Shown in pieces: positions 34,738-44,327 of a stretch of DNA of 64,000 nucleotides (positions are counted from its first letter, which is position 1; the number at the start of each line of letters is the position of its first letter). Origin of the DNA: Sulfuricystis multivorans. GTDB taxonomy: Bacteria; Pseudomonadota; Gammaproteobacteria; Burkholderiales; Rhodocyclaceae. The notes under the pieces were generated by a model. That model searched no databases. It saw only the letters and a list, made by a program, of their open reading frames with translations, and was not told where the DNA came from. Made by a program: the position numbers and the translations under genes. The DNA lies in the NCBI RefSeq assembly GCF_003966565.1, contig NZ_AP018718.1, forward strand, positions 248,001 through 312,000, in the 5' to 3' direction.

Positions 34738-37700
34738 AGCTCTACCGGCGCCTGCTCGAAAACCATCCGCTCGCCAACATCGCCTTCGTGGTGGTGTTGC
34801 TGCTCGGCGCTTACAGTTATCTCACCATGCCGCGCGAGCAGGACCCGGAGATCAACTTCAACTGGGTGATGATCACCACGGTGCTGCCCGGCGCCTCGGC
34901 CGAGGATGTCGAAAAACGGGTGACCAAGCCGCTCGAAGACGCGATCAAGGGGGTGGCGGACGTGCGCTTTTCCTCCTCATCGTCGCGCGAGGGAGTATCG
35001 AACATCCTGGTGCGCTTCCGCGAGATTTCCGAGCGCGTGTTCGACAAGCGCGTCAACGATCTGCGGCGCGAGATCCAGAACAAGGCGAAGAGCGAATTGC
35101 CCAGCGAGGCGAAAGAGCCGCGTGTGCTGGAGATCACCACCTCGAACGGTTTCCCGACCGCGCTGGTGCTCGTCACCGGACAGGCGGCCGACGAGGTGCT
35201 GAGAAACCGCGCGCGATTACTGCGTGACGCCTTCGAGCGCATGCTGGGCATCGACCAGGTGTTCGCCACCGGCCTGCGCGATCCCGAGTTCTTGGTCGAA
35301 TATGACCCGGCCGCGCTGACAAACCGGGGATTGAATGGCAGCGATGTCGCCGATGCAGCGTTCGCCTGGTTTCGCGATACTTTCGCCGGCAAGCTGGAAA
35401 CCGGCCAAGGCGATGCCCGCGCAGCCTGGCTGGTGCGCGTGGTGGGGCAGGATGTCGATCCGGAGCGCATCGCGCAGATCCCGGTCGGTCGCGCCGGCAC
35501 GCCGTTGGCGAGCGTCGCGGAAGTCTCGCGGGCGCGCGCCAAGGCCGGCTCTCTGGCGAGTTACGCGGGCCAGCCGGCGGTAATGCTGGCGATCACCAAG
35601 AAAAGCCGCACCAACACGCTGGAGCTCATCGAGCGCATCAACCGCTTCATCGCCGAAAAGAACCCGCACCTTGCCGGCGAGGGCCTCGAATTGAAGCTGC
35701 TCGATGACCAGACGCCGAAAACCCGTGCCTCGATTGCGATCATGGAGGCGAATGCGCTCGTCGGCCTGTTGGTGGTGCTGGGAATGTGCTGGATATTCCT
35801 TGGCACGCGCATCGCCTTGCTCGTGGCGCTGGGCGTGCCTTTCGCGCTGGCGGGTACCTTCGCCGTGCTCGGCGGCCTCGGCTACACGGTGAACCTCTCG
35901 GTGCTGCTCGGCGTGGTGATTGCGCTGGGCATGCTGGTCGACGATGCGGTGGTCGTCGTCGAGTCAATCTACTACCGGATGCAACGGGGCTTCGATGCGC
36001 TGGCTGCCAGCCTTGCCGCGATGCGCGAGGTGTTCGCGCCGGTCACCGCCTCGGTGCTGACGACGATGGCGGCTTTTCTGCCGCTGATGCTCTTGCCGGG
36101 CATCGTCGGCAAGTTCATGTTCATCATTCCCTTCATCGTCACGCTCGCCCTCGCCATCAGCCTGATCGAAGCCTACTGGATTCTGCCGGTGCATGTGGTG
36201 ACGGCGACACGGCAGGCCCCACCGCCGGCCGACGACTGGCGCGCCCGCTTCAACCATCTGTTGCGCGTGAAATATGCGCGCTGGCTGATTGCCGTGCTGC
36301 GTTGGCCGAGGCTGTCCGTGGCGGTGATGCTGCTGTTGTTGGCCGGTGCAGTCGCCGCGGTGGCGAGCGGACTGGTGCGCGTGCAGTTCTTTGCCTTCGA
36401 TCCGCTGCGGCTGTTCTATGTCAGCGTCGACATGCCGGCCGGCGCGCCGATCGAACAGAGCCTGCGTGAGGCGCAGAAGATCGAGGCACGCGTGAAGCAA
36501 CATCTGCAACCCGGCGAGGCGCGCAATACCGCCGCCTATGCCGGCGTGAAATTTACCGATACCGAACCGCTGTATGGCGAAGCCTACGGGCAGGTGGTGG
36601 TTTCATTGCTCCCCACAGAAGGCGGCCGCAGCGTTCCGGAGATCGTCGCGGCGATGCGCGCAGACATCGAGTCGATGGAGAGTCCCGGCAAGATCAGTTT
36701 CACGATGCTCTCGGGCGGTCCGCCCGTCACCCGACCGATCCGTGTGCGCGTGCGCGGCGACGATCCGCTCGAGCTGCGGGCCGCGGCCGATGCGCTGGCT
36801 GCCATCGTGCGCGCGGTGCCAGGCGCGAAGGACGTGGTCGATGACGACATTCCGGGCCGGCCGCAGCTGGTGCTGGAACTCGACCGCGAGGCCTTGCGCG
36901 CGGCGGGGCTGGATGCCGCCAAGGTGGCGCGGCTGGTGCGTCTCGCCGTCGATGGCGAGATCGTCGCCATCACGCGCGACCGCGGCGAGAAGGTGGAGCT
37001 GCGCGTGCGCGCCCGGCATCGGGGCGACGGCACGCTCGGCGCCGATATCTTCGATCTGCTGAATGACCCGGTGGCGCTGCCCAATGGCCAGACGACCACG
37101 CTCGGTGCCCTGCTGCGCGCCGAGACGAAGATCGGCAAGGGGGTGATCAAGCACTACAACCTGGCGCGCGCGATCACCGTCGAGGCCGATCTCGACAAGA
37201 AGGTCACCGACACGCTGACGGCCAACCGGTTAATCGCCGAGGGTTGGCAAAAGGTTGCCGCGCAGTTTCCGAATACCAGCATCGATTTTTCCGGAGAGAT
37301 GGAGGACATCCGCGAGAGTCTCGCCGCGATGCCCTGGCTGTTCCTGCTCGGCGTCGGGCTGATCTATCTGATCCTCGCCGCGCAGTTCAGGAGCTACTGG
37401 CAGCCGCTGTTGATCCTCGTCACCGTGCCGCTCGCCTTCACCGGCGTCGCCTTCGGCCTGCTGATTTCACGCAACCCGTTGTCGCTGTACACTCTCTATG
37501 GCGTGATCGCGCTGACGGGCATTGCGGTGAATTCCGCGATCGTGCTGATCGATGCCGCCAACGAACGCTTACGCAGTGGCATGAGTGTGCTGCATGCCGC
37601 AGTGTATGCTGCACGCCGGCGCGTGGTGCCGATCCTGATCACCTCGACGACGACGGTCGGCGGACTGTTCTCGCTCGCCTTCGGCCTGGCCGGCAAATCG

Positions 37701-37823
37701 CTGCTCTGGGGGCCGGTGGCGCAGTCGATCGTCTGGGGGCTGACCATCTCCACCATGCTGACCCTGTTCGTGATCCCCTTGTTGTATTGGATGGCCATGC
37801 GCCGTCGGGAAGCTGTGCAATGA
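34734..37823 (+). CDS. RND efflux pump, first
   Basis: A 1029-residue inner-membrane RND transporter that exports substrates by proton motive force. Twelve helices with two large periplasmic domains fit the length. The TM4 motif LGMLVDDAVVVVESIYYR carries the proton-relay Asp pair. N-terminal LLENHPLANIAFVVVLLLGAYSYLTMPREQDPEI is the typical first helix and loop. The substrate is not predictable. It overlaps the preceding adaptor by 4 bp and the following adaptor by 4 bp, so both pumps share one operon. Confidence 0.93.
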   Translation: MKLYRRLLENHPLANIAFVVVLLLGAYSYLTMPREQDPEINFNWVMITTVLPGASAEDVEKRVTKPLEDAIKGVADVRFSSSSSREGVSNILVRFREISERVFDKRVNDLRREIQNKAKSELPSEAKEPRVLEITTSNGFPTALVLVTGQAADEVLRNRARLLRDAFERMLGIDQVFATGLRDPEFLVEYDPAALTNRGLNGSDVADAAFAWFRDTFAGKLETGQGDARAAWLVRVVGQDVDPERIAQIPVGRAGTPLASVAEVSRARAKAGSLASYAGQPAVMLAITKKSRTNTLELIERINRFIAEKNPHLAGEGLELKLLDDQTPKTRASIAIMEANALVGLLVVLGMCWIFLGTRIALLVALGVPFALAGTFAVLGGLGYTVNLSVLLGVVIALGMLVDDAVVVVESIYYRMQRGFDALAASLAAMREVFAPVTASVLTTMAAFLPLMLLPGIVGKFMFIIPFIVTLALAISLIEAYWILPVHVVTATRQAPPPADDWRARFNHLLRVKYARWLIAVLRWPRLSVAVMLLLLAGAVAAVASGLVRVQFFAFDPLRLFYVSVDMPAGAPIEQSLREAQKIEARVKQHLQPGEARNTAAYAGVKFTDTEPLYGEAYGQVVVSLLPTEGGRSVPEIVAAMRADIESMESPGKISFTMLSGGPPVTRPIRVRVRGDDPLELRAAADALAAIVRAVPGAKDVVDDDIPGRPQLVLELDREALRAAGLDAAKVARLVRLAVDGEIVAITRDRGEKVELRVRARHRGDGTLGADIFDLLNDPVALPNGQTTTLGALLRAETKIGKGVIKHYNLARAITVEADLDKKVTDTLTANRLIAEGWQKVAAQFPNTSIDFSGEMEDIRESLAAMPWLFLLGVGLIYLILAAQFRSYWQPLLILVTVPLAFTGVAFGLLISRNPLSLYTLYGVIALTGIAVNSAIVLIDAANERLRSGMSVLHAAVYAARRRVVPILITSTTTVGGLFSLAFGLAGKSLLWGPVAQSIVWGLTISTMLTLFVIPLLYWMAMRRREAVQ

Positions 37824-38836
37824 AATACTGGATCCTGCTGACACTCCCGCTGCTGGTCGCCTGCGGTGAAAAAACGCCGCCGGCAGACAAGATCGATACC
37901 GGCCCGAAACTGGTGAAGGCGCTCAAAATCGGCGCTGACAGGACGGCACGTGAGCATCTCTACAGCGGCGAAGTGCGCGCGCGCATCGAATCCACACCGG
38001 GTTTCCGCGTCGGCGGCAAGATGATCGAACGGCTCGTCGATGTCGGCGCGCGGGTCAAGCCGGGGCAGCCGCTCGCCCGACTCGATGCGAGCGATCTGCG
38101 CTTGGCATATACCCAGGCCGAGGCCAATGCCGCGCTCGCCGCCGATGAATTGAAGCGCGCCGAAGGCCTGCGCCGCCAGAACTTCATCAGCCAGGCGGCG
38201 CTGGAAGCCAAACAAACTGCCGCGACGGCGGCGCGGGCGCAAGCCGATCTGGCCAAAAACCAGGTGGCTTACGCCACCCTCGTCGCCGATACGGCCGGCG
38301 TGATCACCGCGGTTTTGGCCGAGCCGGGCCAGGTGCTCGCCGCCGGCCAGCCGGTGTTGCGCATCGCCCGTGATGGCGAGCGCGAGGTGGCGATTGCGAT
38401 TCCCGAAGCGCAACTTTCCGGTCTCAAGATCGGCGCGGCGGCCACGGTGGAGCTGTGGGCCGGCAAGACCTATCGCGGCAAGTTGCGCGAGCTCGCGCCG
38501 GCGGCCGATCCGGCGAGCCGCACCTATGCGGCGCGCGTGACCATCATCGATGCCGATGACGATGTCGCCTTGGGCCGGACGGCGACGGTGCGCTTCATGA
38601 GCGCCGCGCCGGAGGAAATCGTCGTGCCGCTTACGGCCATCTTGCAACAAGGCGAACGACCGGCCGTCTGGGTGGTCGGTACCGATGGCGTGGTCGGCTT
38701 GCGCCCGATCGAAGTCAGTCGCTATAGCGATCGCGGTGCGGTCGTCACTGCTGGCCTCGAAGTGGGCGAAACCATCGTCGCCGCCGGCGCCTTCAAGCTC
38801 GCGGCCGGCGAAAAAGTGCGGGTGGCAGCTCCATGA
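37820..38836 (+). CDS. Efflux RND periplasmic adaptor, second (lipoprotein)
   Basis: A 338-residue adaptor with lipobox LLVACG. The layout is lipoyl half (RVGGKMIERLVDVGARVKPGQPLARLDASD), coiled-coil hairpin, APL-type strand (TLVADTAGVITAVLAEPGQVLAAGQPV) and membrane-proximal domain. It pairs with the pump at 38833. LKIGADRTA near residue 36 is encoded by repeat copy 37925, again just after the lipoprotein leader. Confidence 0.88.
   Translation: MKYWILLTLPLLVACGEKTPPADKIDTGPKLVKALKIGADRTAREHLYSGEVRARIESTPGFRVGGKMIERLVDVGARVKPGQPLARLDASDLRLAYTQAEANAALAADELKRAEGLRRQNFISQAALEAKQTAATAARAQADLAKNQVAYATLVADTAGVITAVLAEPGQVLAAGQPVLRIARDGEREVAIAIPEAQLSGLKIGAAATVELWAGKTYRGKLRELAPAADPASRTYAARVTIIDADDDVALGRTATVRFMSAAPEEIVVPLTAILQQGERPAVWVVGTDGVVGLRPIEVSRYSDRGAVVTAGLEVGETIVAAGAFKLAAGEKVRVAAP
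37925..37948 (+). repeat. 24-bp dispersed repeat, copy 10 (second adaptor gene)
   Basis: Sense copy, base 4 A, centre ACAG, read KIGADRTA. It occupies the same place after the lipobox as copy 33786 in the other adaptor, but in opposite orientation. Confidence 0.85.
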
Positions 38837-41800
38837 TCGGTCCGAACCTCTCCGAATGGTCGATCAACCATCGCTCGATGGCGCTCTACCTGATCATCGT
38901 CTTGATGGTCGGCGGCGCACTCGCCTTCCTCAAACTCGGTCGCGCCGAGGATCCGGATTTCACTTTCAAGGTGATGGTGGTGAGAACGCTGTGGCCCGGC
39001 GCGACGGCGCGGGAAGTCGAAACCGAGCTCACCGAACGGCTGGAGCGCAAGTTGCAGGAAACGCCGTGGCTCGACATCCTCAAGTCGGCTTCGCGGCCGG
39101 GTGAATCGCTGATCTTCCTGCAGCTCAAGGATTACACGCCGAAGGCCGAGGTGCCGCAGGCCTGGCGGGTGGTCAGAAACAAGCTCGACGACATCCGCCC
39201 GACCTTGCCGGCAGGCGTGCGCGGGCCCTATCCGAACGACGAATTCGGCGACGTCTATGTGAACATCTACGCCCTGACCGGCGACGGCTACGACTTTGCC
39301 GAACTGCGCCGTGTGGCGATGGGCATCCAGAAGGCGCTGCGCAATCTGCCCGACGTCAAGAAAGTGGATTTGTTGGGTGTGCAGGACGAGAAGATCTACC
39401 TCGACATGGCGCCGCGGCGCTTGATGGCGCTGGGACTTTCGCCGGCGATGGTGGCCAATGCCTTGGCGCAGCAAAACGCCGTGCAGCCGGCCGGTTTCAT
39501 CGAGACCGAGTCCGACCGCGTGCGCCTGCGCGTCACCGGCGCCTTTGCTACGGTGGAAGCGATTCGGGACACCGATCTGGTCATCGGCGGGCGCCACCTG
39601 CGCCTGGGCGATCTCGCCGAAGTCTCGCACGGCTATGCCGAGCCGCCCAATCCGCGCATGCGCGTCGATGGCAAGGACGCCGTCGGCATCGCGGTGGTGA
39701 TGGCCAAAGGTGGCGATGTGATCGCGCTCGGCCGTGCTTTACAGGCCGAGATCGCCCGGCAGAGCCGCACGCTACCATTGGGGCTCGAAGTGACGACGGT
39801 CGCCAATCAGCCGGACGTGGTGCGCGTCTCGCTCGATCTTTTCCAGGATTCACTCGTCGAGGCGCTGGTGATCGTGCTCGGGGTGAGCTTCCTTTCGTTG
39901 GGGGTGCGCACCGGCATGGTGGTGGCGCTGTCGATCCCGCTGGTGCTCGCCATCACCTTTTTGCTGATGAAAGCCTTCGGCATCGATCTGCACCGTATTT
40001 CGCTCGGCGCCTTGATCATCGCGCTGGGGCTACTGGTCGATGATGCGATCATCGCCGTCGAAATGATGGTGGTGAAGATCGAAGAGGGGTGGGAGAAAGC
40101 CAAGGCCGCCACGTTCGCCTACACCTCGACGGCGTTTCCGATGCTCACCGGCACCCTGATCACCGCCGCGGCCTTCACGCCGGTGGGCTTCGCCCGCTCG
40201 GCGGCTGGTGAATATGCCTTCGCGATTTTTGGCGTGACGGCCATTGCGCTGCTCGTCTCCTGGATCACGGCGGTCATTTTCACGCCCTACATCGGCTTCA
40301 AGATTCTCGACGAGCAGAAACTGCGCAAATATGGCGAGACGCATCACGGCGATATTTACGATACGCCGTTCTATCGCCGCTTCCGGGCGCTGGTGGCATG
40401 GTGCCTGCGCCGTCGTTTCCTGGTCATCGGGCTGACCTTGTTGGCCTTCGTCGGCGGGCTGTTGCTGTTCAAGTTTAGCGTGCAGCACCAGTTCTTTCCA
40501 CCCTCCAACCGCAGCGAGCTGATCGTCGATCTATGGCTGCCGCAAGGCGCCTCGCTCAAGGCGACCGAACACGAGGTCAAACGGGTCGAGGCCTTACTGG
40601 CGCGGGAGGATTTCAAGGACAAGCTGGTCAATGTCTCGGCCTACATCGGCAACGGCGCACCACGCTTCTATCTGCCGCTCGACCAGCAGCTGTACAACGA
40701 CAATTTCGGCCAGCTGGTCGTCGTCACCAAGGATTTCGCTGCCCGAGAGGCGGTGCGGCGCGCCCTGCTCGCAGAGTTTTCGGCCCCCGATGGCCGCTGG
40801 AGTCATCTGCGCGCGCGTGTGCAGCGGCTGGAAAACGGCCCGCCGGTCGGTTATCCGGTGGTGTTTCGGGTCAGCGGCGAAGACCTCGAAACCCTGCGCA
40901 GCATCGCCCAGGAGGTGGCGAGCGTGATGCGCGCCAACGCCAATCTCACCAATGTGAATCTGGACTGGAACGAAAAGATCAAAAGCGTGCGCGTGGTGAT
41001 CGACCAGGATCGCGCGCGGCAGCTGGGTGTGTCGAGCCAGGAAGTCGCCCAGGCGCTCGAGGCACAACAGCAGGGCATCGTGCTCACTCAATACCGCGAG
41101 GGCGATCAACTGATCGACATCATCTGGCGCGCCGATGCTTCCGAACGCGGCCGGCTCGATCGCCTTGCCGATCTGCCGGTGCCGACGCTTTCCGGCAAGT
41201 GGATTCCGCTCGCCCAGGTGGCGCGCCTGGAACCCGCCCTCGAAGAGGGCATCATCTGGCGGCGCAACCGCCTGCCGACCATCCAGGTGCGCGGCGATCT
41301 CGCCAATGACCAGGTCACCGCGCCGACGGTGTCGCTGCAGATCGACCCGCAACTCGACGAGATTCGCCACCGCCTGCCGCCCGGCTACCACATCGAGGTC
41401 GGCGGCACCATCGAGGAGTCGGCGAAAAACGAAGGCGCGCTGAAAGCCGTCGTGCCCATGATGATCGTCGCCGTGATCACGCTATTGATGGTGCAGCTGC
41501 AGAGCATGAAGCGCACGCTGCTCGCTTTGCTCACTGCCCCATTGGGTTTGATCGGCGTGGCCCTCGCTCTTTTCCTGCTGGCCAAGCCGTTTGGTTTCGT
41601 CGCCAATCTCGGGTTCATCGCGCTCTTCGGCATGATCCTGCGCAACAGCGTGATCCTGCTCGACCAGATCGATCAGGACGAGAAAGCCGGCAAAAGCTCC
41701 TGGGAGGCGATCGTCGGCTCCGCGGTGCGGCGTTTCCGGCCGATCATGCTGACCGCCGCCGCGGCGGTGCTGGCGATGATTCCGCTCTCGAGGCAGATCT

Positions 41801-41916
41801 TCTGGGGGCCGATGGCGGTGGCGATCATGGGCGGGCTGATCGTCGCGACGGTGCTCACGCTGCTCTTCCTGCCGGCACTGTATGCAGCGGTCTATCGGGT
41901 CCGGGAGCCGCAGTAG
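38833..41916 (+). CDS. RND efflux pump, second
   Basis: A 1027-residue RND transporter clearly different from the first. Its TM4 motif is LGLLVDDAIIAVEMMVVKIEEG, and its C-terminal half contains LIVATVLTLLFLPALYAAVYRV. The ATGA overlap with the adaptor ties them together. The pair differs from the first pair in sequence throughout, so this is not a simple recent duplication. The substrate is unknown. Confidence 0.93.
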   Translation: MIGPNLSEWSINHRSMALYLIIVLMVGGALAFLKLGRAEDPDFTFKVMVVRTLWPGATAREVETELTERLERKLQETPWLDILKSASRPGESLIFLQLKDYTPKAEVPQAWRVVRNKLDDIRPTLPAGVRGPYPNDEFGDVYVNIYALTGDGYDFAELRRVAMGIQKALRNLPDVKKVDLLGVQDEKIYLDMAPRRLMALGLSPAMVANALAQQNAVQPAGFIETESDRVRLRVTGAFATVEAIRDTDLVIGGRHLRLGDLAEVSHGYAEPPNPRMRVDGKDAVGIAVVMAKGGDVIALGRALQAEIARQSRTLPLGLEVTTVANQPDVVRVSLDLFQDSLVEALVIVLGVSFLSLGVRTGMVVALSIPLVLAITFLLMKAFGIDLHRISLGALIIALGLLVDDAIIAVEMMVVKIEEGWEKAKAATFAYTSTAFPMLTGTLITAAAFTPVGFARSAAGEYAFAIFGVTAIALLVSWITAVIFTPYIGFKILDEQKLRKYGETHHGDIYDTPFYRRFRALVAWCLRRRFLVIGLTLLAFVGGLLLFKFSVQHQFFPPSNRSELIVDLWLPQGASLKATEHEVKRVEALLAREDFKDKLVNVSAYIGNGAPRFYLPLDQQLYNDNFGQLVVVTKDFAAREAVRRALLAEFSAPDGRWSHLRARVQRLENGPPVGYPVVFRVSGEDLETLRSIAQEVASVMRANANLTNVNLDWNEKIKSVRVVIDQDRARQLGVSSQEVAQALEAQQQGIVLTQYREGDQLIDIIWRADASERGRLDRLADLPVPTLSGKWIPLAQVARLEPALEEGIIWRRNRLPTIQVRGDLANDQVTAPTVSLQIDPQLDEIRHRLPPGYHIEVGGTIEESAKNEGALKAVVPMMIVAVITLLMVQLQSMKRTLLALLTAPLGLIGVALALFLLAKPFGFVANLGFIALFGMILRNSVILLDQIDQDEKAGKSSWEAIVGSAVRRFRPIMLTAAAAVLAMIPLSRQIFWGPMAVAIMGGLIVATVLTLLFLPALYAAVYRVREPQ

Positions 41917-41964
41917 AATTGCGCCATTCCAACCCCATTTGATGTGTCTGAGCGGAGACTTACG

Positions 41965-42624
41965 ATGAATTTCGAATCAGCCCGTCATCACATGATCGAA
42001 CAACAGCTGCGCCCCTGGTGTATCACCGATCCGGAGGTGATCGAGCAGCTCTACGCCGACCGGCGCGAGAATTTCGTGCCCGAAGCTTATCGCGCGTTGG
42101 CGTTCGCCGATGTCGAGATTCCCCTCGGCCACGGCGCGACGATGCTGCCGCCCAAGCTCGAAGGGCGCATCCTCCAGGCGCTTTCCGGCATGCCGCTGCG
42201 GCGCGTTCTCGAAGTCGGCACCGGCTCTGGCCACATGGCGGCTTTGTTGGCGCAGCGTGCGCAGGAGGTGTGGACCATCGAAATCGAGCCGGCGCTCGCT
42301 GATCTGGCACGCGCCAATCTCGCGCGCGCGGAAATCGACAACGTGCATGTCGAAACCGGCGACGGCCTGGCGGGCTTGCGCGACCAAGCGCCGTTCGACG
42401 CGATCGTCCTCTCGGGCGGCGTGCGCGAAATTCCCCGTCCACTGATCGACCAACTCGCCGAGGGTGGCCGCCTGGTCGGCTTCGTGCCGTTGCCGGGTCA
42501 GGAGCCGCTGATGGCGCTCTCCGTCGTCAAACGGTTGTCCGGCGACGCTTTTTCGAGCGAGGCCCTGCTCGAGACCATCGTGCCGATGCTCAAGCAGCCG
42601 CCGGCAAAGAAATTCGTGTTCTGA
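41965..42624 (+). CDS. Protein-L-isoaspartate O-methyltransferase-like
   Basis: A 219-residue SAM-dependent methyltransferase of the PCMT family. It has VLEVGTGSGHMAALLAQ (residues 81-97) for SAM binding and the family opening MIEQQLRPWCITDP. Upstream of a rhodanese and tolC, homologues occur in the same order in many betaproteobacteria. The assignment is by family, and the repair function is not proven. Confidence 0.85.
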   Translation: MNFESARHHMIEQQLRPWCITDPEVIEQLYADRRENFVPEAYRALAFADVEIPLGHGATMLPPKLEGRILQALSGMPLRRVLEVGTGSGHMAALLAQRAQEVWTIEIEPALADLARANLARAEIDNVHVETGDGLAGLRDQAPFDAIVLSGGVREIPRPLIDQLAEGGRLVGFVPLPGQEPLMALSVVKRLSGDAFSSEALLETIVPMLKQPPAKKFVF

Positions 42625-42626
42625 CC

Positions 42627-42950
42627 ATGAAGCAGATGACCGCCGCCCAGCTCAAAGAGTGGCTCGACGATCCAAAGCGCCCCAAGCCCATCCTGCTCGA
42701 CGTGCGCGAGCCGTGGGAATTCGATGTCGTGCATATTCCGGGCGCCAAGCTGATGCCGATGCGTTCGGTGCCGGCGCGCTATCCCGAGCTCGACCGCAAT
42801 GCCGAGATCGTGGTGATCTGCCATCACGGCGCACGCAGCTATCAGGTGGCGATGTTCCTCGAGCACCAAGGCTTTCCCAACATCATCAATCTTTACGGTG
42901 GCATGGCGGCCTGGTCGCGCGATGTCGATCCGTCCGCGCCCACCTACTGA
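42627..42950 (+). CDS. Rhodanese-domain protein
   Basis: A 107-residue single-domain rhodanese with active-site loop CHHGARS (Cys65) and the domain signature LLDVREPWEFDVVHIPGAKLMPM. It probably handles persulfide sulfur in the cytoplasm, as no signal is seen. It begins 2 bp after the PCMT gene and precedes tolC. Confidence 0.9.
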   Translation: MKQMTAAQLKEWLDDPKRPKPILLDVREPWEFDVVHIPGAKLMPMRSVPARYPELDRNAEIVVICHHGARSYQVAMFLEHQGFPNIINLYGGMAAWSRDVDPSAPTY

Positions 42951-42979
42951 ATCTTCATCCAGCATCTTCGGAGCCTGTC

Positions 42980-44305
42980 ATGTCGTCTTCCCTGAAACTC
43001 CTCGTCGCCCTCGCCTTGTCGGGAAGCGCCCTCATTGCCCAGGCGGCCGATCTGCTGGAGGTCTATCGCGATGCTGCCGTCTGGGACGCGCAATACGCGG
43101 CCGCGCGCGCGCAGCGCGATGCAGGGCTGGAAAAGCTGCCGCAGGGCAGGGCCGGCCTGCTGCCGACGATCGGTTTGACCGCCAACACGACCTGGAACGA
43201 AAGCGATACCACCTTGCGCGCGACCGGCACGAACGTTTCGCGCAACTACAACAGCAATGGCTGGAACGTGAGCCTGTCGCAGCCTTTGTTCCGCTGGCAG
43301 AACTGGGTAGGCTACAAGCAGGCCGAGCGGGCCGCGGCGCTGGCCGAGGTGCAGTTCGTCCAGGCGAGCCAAGACCTGATCGTGCGCGTCGCCCAGGCAT
43401 ATTTCGACGTGCTGCTCGCCCAAGAGGCGCTCGCCACGGCGCAGGCGCAGAAGGCGGCGATCGCCGAACAGCTCGAAGCGGCCAAAAAGAGCTTCGAGGT
43501 CGGCTCGGCGACAATCACCGACACCCATGAAGCGCAGGCCCGCTATGATCTGGCGCAGGCAGCGGAAATCGCTGCCGAAAACGATCTGGCCGTCAAACGC
43601 CAAGTGCTGCGCACGCTGACCGGCAAGGAGCCCGACACGCTCAAGGGCTTGCGTCCCGGCGTGCGGATCGACCCGCCCCAGCCGGCCGATCCCGGCCAGT
43701 GGGTGAGCGCGGCCGAAAGCGGCAATCTCGGCGTGCAGCTCGCTCAGAGCAATTTCGAGATCGCCAACCTCGAGCTCGAAAAGCAGCGCGCCGGGCATTA
43801 CCCGACGCTCGATCTGGTGGCAACTCATGGCAAGAGCGGCAGTGGCTTCAGCGCCTCTGCAGGTGGCGGGGTGGATGTCAAGACCAGCACCATCGGAGTG
43901 CAGCTTTCATTGCCGATCTATGCCGGCGGCGCGGTGAGCTCGCGTGAGCGCGAGGCTGCGGCGCTCAACGAAAAGGCGCGTGCCGAGCTCGACAACGCGC
44001 GCCGCCAGGCGGCGCTTGCCGCTCGCCAGGCATATCTCGGCGTGAGCTCCGGTCTCGCCCAGGTCAAGGCCCTCGAAGCTGGTGTTGCTTCCTCGCAGCT
44101 CGCGCTCGAATCGAACAAGCTCGGTTATGAAGTCGGCGTGCGCATCAACATCGACGTCTTGAATGCGCAAAGCCAACTTTATGACACGAAGCAGAAGCTC
44201 GCCAAGGCGCGGCTCGACACGCTGCTCGCCCAGCTGAAACTGAAAGCCGCTGCCGGCACGCTCTCCGAAGCCGATCTCGCGGCGATCAACGCCTTGCTCG
44301 AATGA
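42980..44305 (+). CDS. tolC: TolC-family outer-membrane channel
   Basis: A 441-residue outer-membrane efflux protein. The signal peptide runs to about AQAADLLEVY (residue 22-23). Two outer-membrane efflux repeats follow, with long coiled-coil helices (AYFDVLLAQEALATAQAQKAAIAEQL) and GVQLSLPIYAGGAVSSREREA. It is the likely exit duct for both RND pumps of the operon, and perhaps for type I secretion. It is 30 bp after the rhodanese gene. Confidence 0.93.
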   Translation: MSSSLKLLVALALSGSALIAQAADLLEVYRDAAVWDAQYAAARAQRDAGLEKLPQGRAGLLPTIGLTANTTWNESDTTLRATGTNVSRNYNSNGWNVSLSQPLFRWQNWVGYKQAERAAALAEVQFVQASQDLIVRVAQAYFDVLLAQEALATAQAQKAAIAEQLEAAKKSFEVGSATITDTHEAQARYDLAQAAEIAAENDLAVKRQVLRTLTGKEPDTLKGLRPGVRIDPPQPADPGQWVSAAESGNLGVQLAQSNFEIANLELEKQRAGHYPTLDLVATHGKSGSGFSASAGGGVDVKTSTIGVQLSLPIYAGGAVSSREREAAALNEKARAELDNARRQAALAARQAYLGVSSGLAQVKALEAGVASSQLALESNKLGYEVGVRINIDVLNAQSQLYDTKQKLAKARLDTLLAQLKLKAAAGTLSEADLAAINALLE

Positions 44306-44327
44306 CGCTTTCCCAGGAGGTGTGACG

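Noticed and set aside
38431-38460. AAGATCGGCGCGGCGGCCACGG in the second adaptor, similar to the repeat
   Set aside because: The right block is not conserved, and LKIGAAATVELW is a normal adaptor segment.
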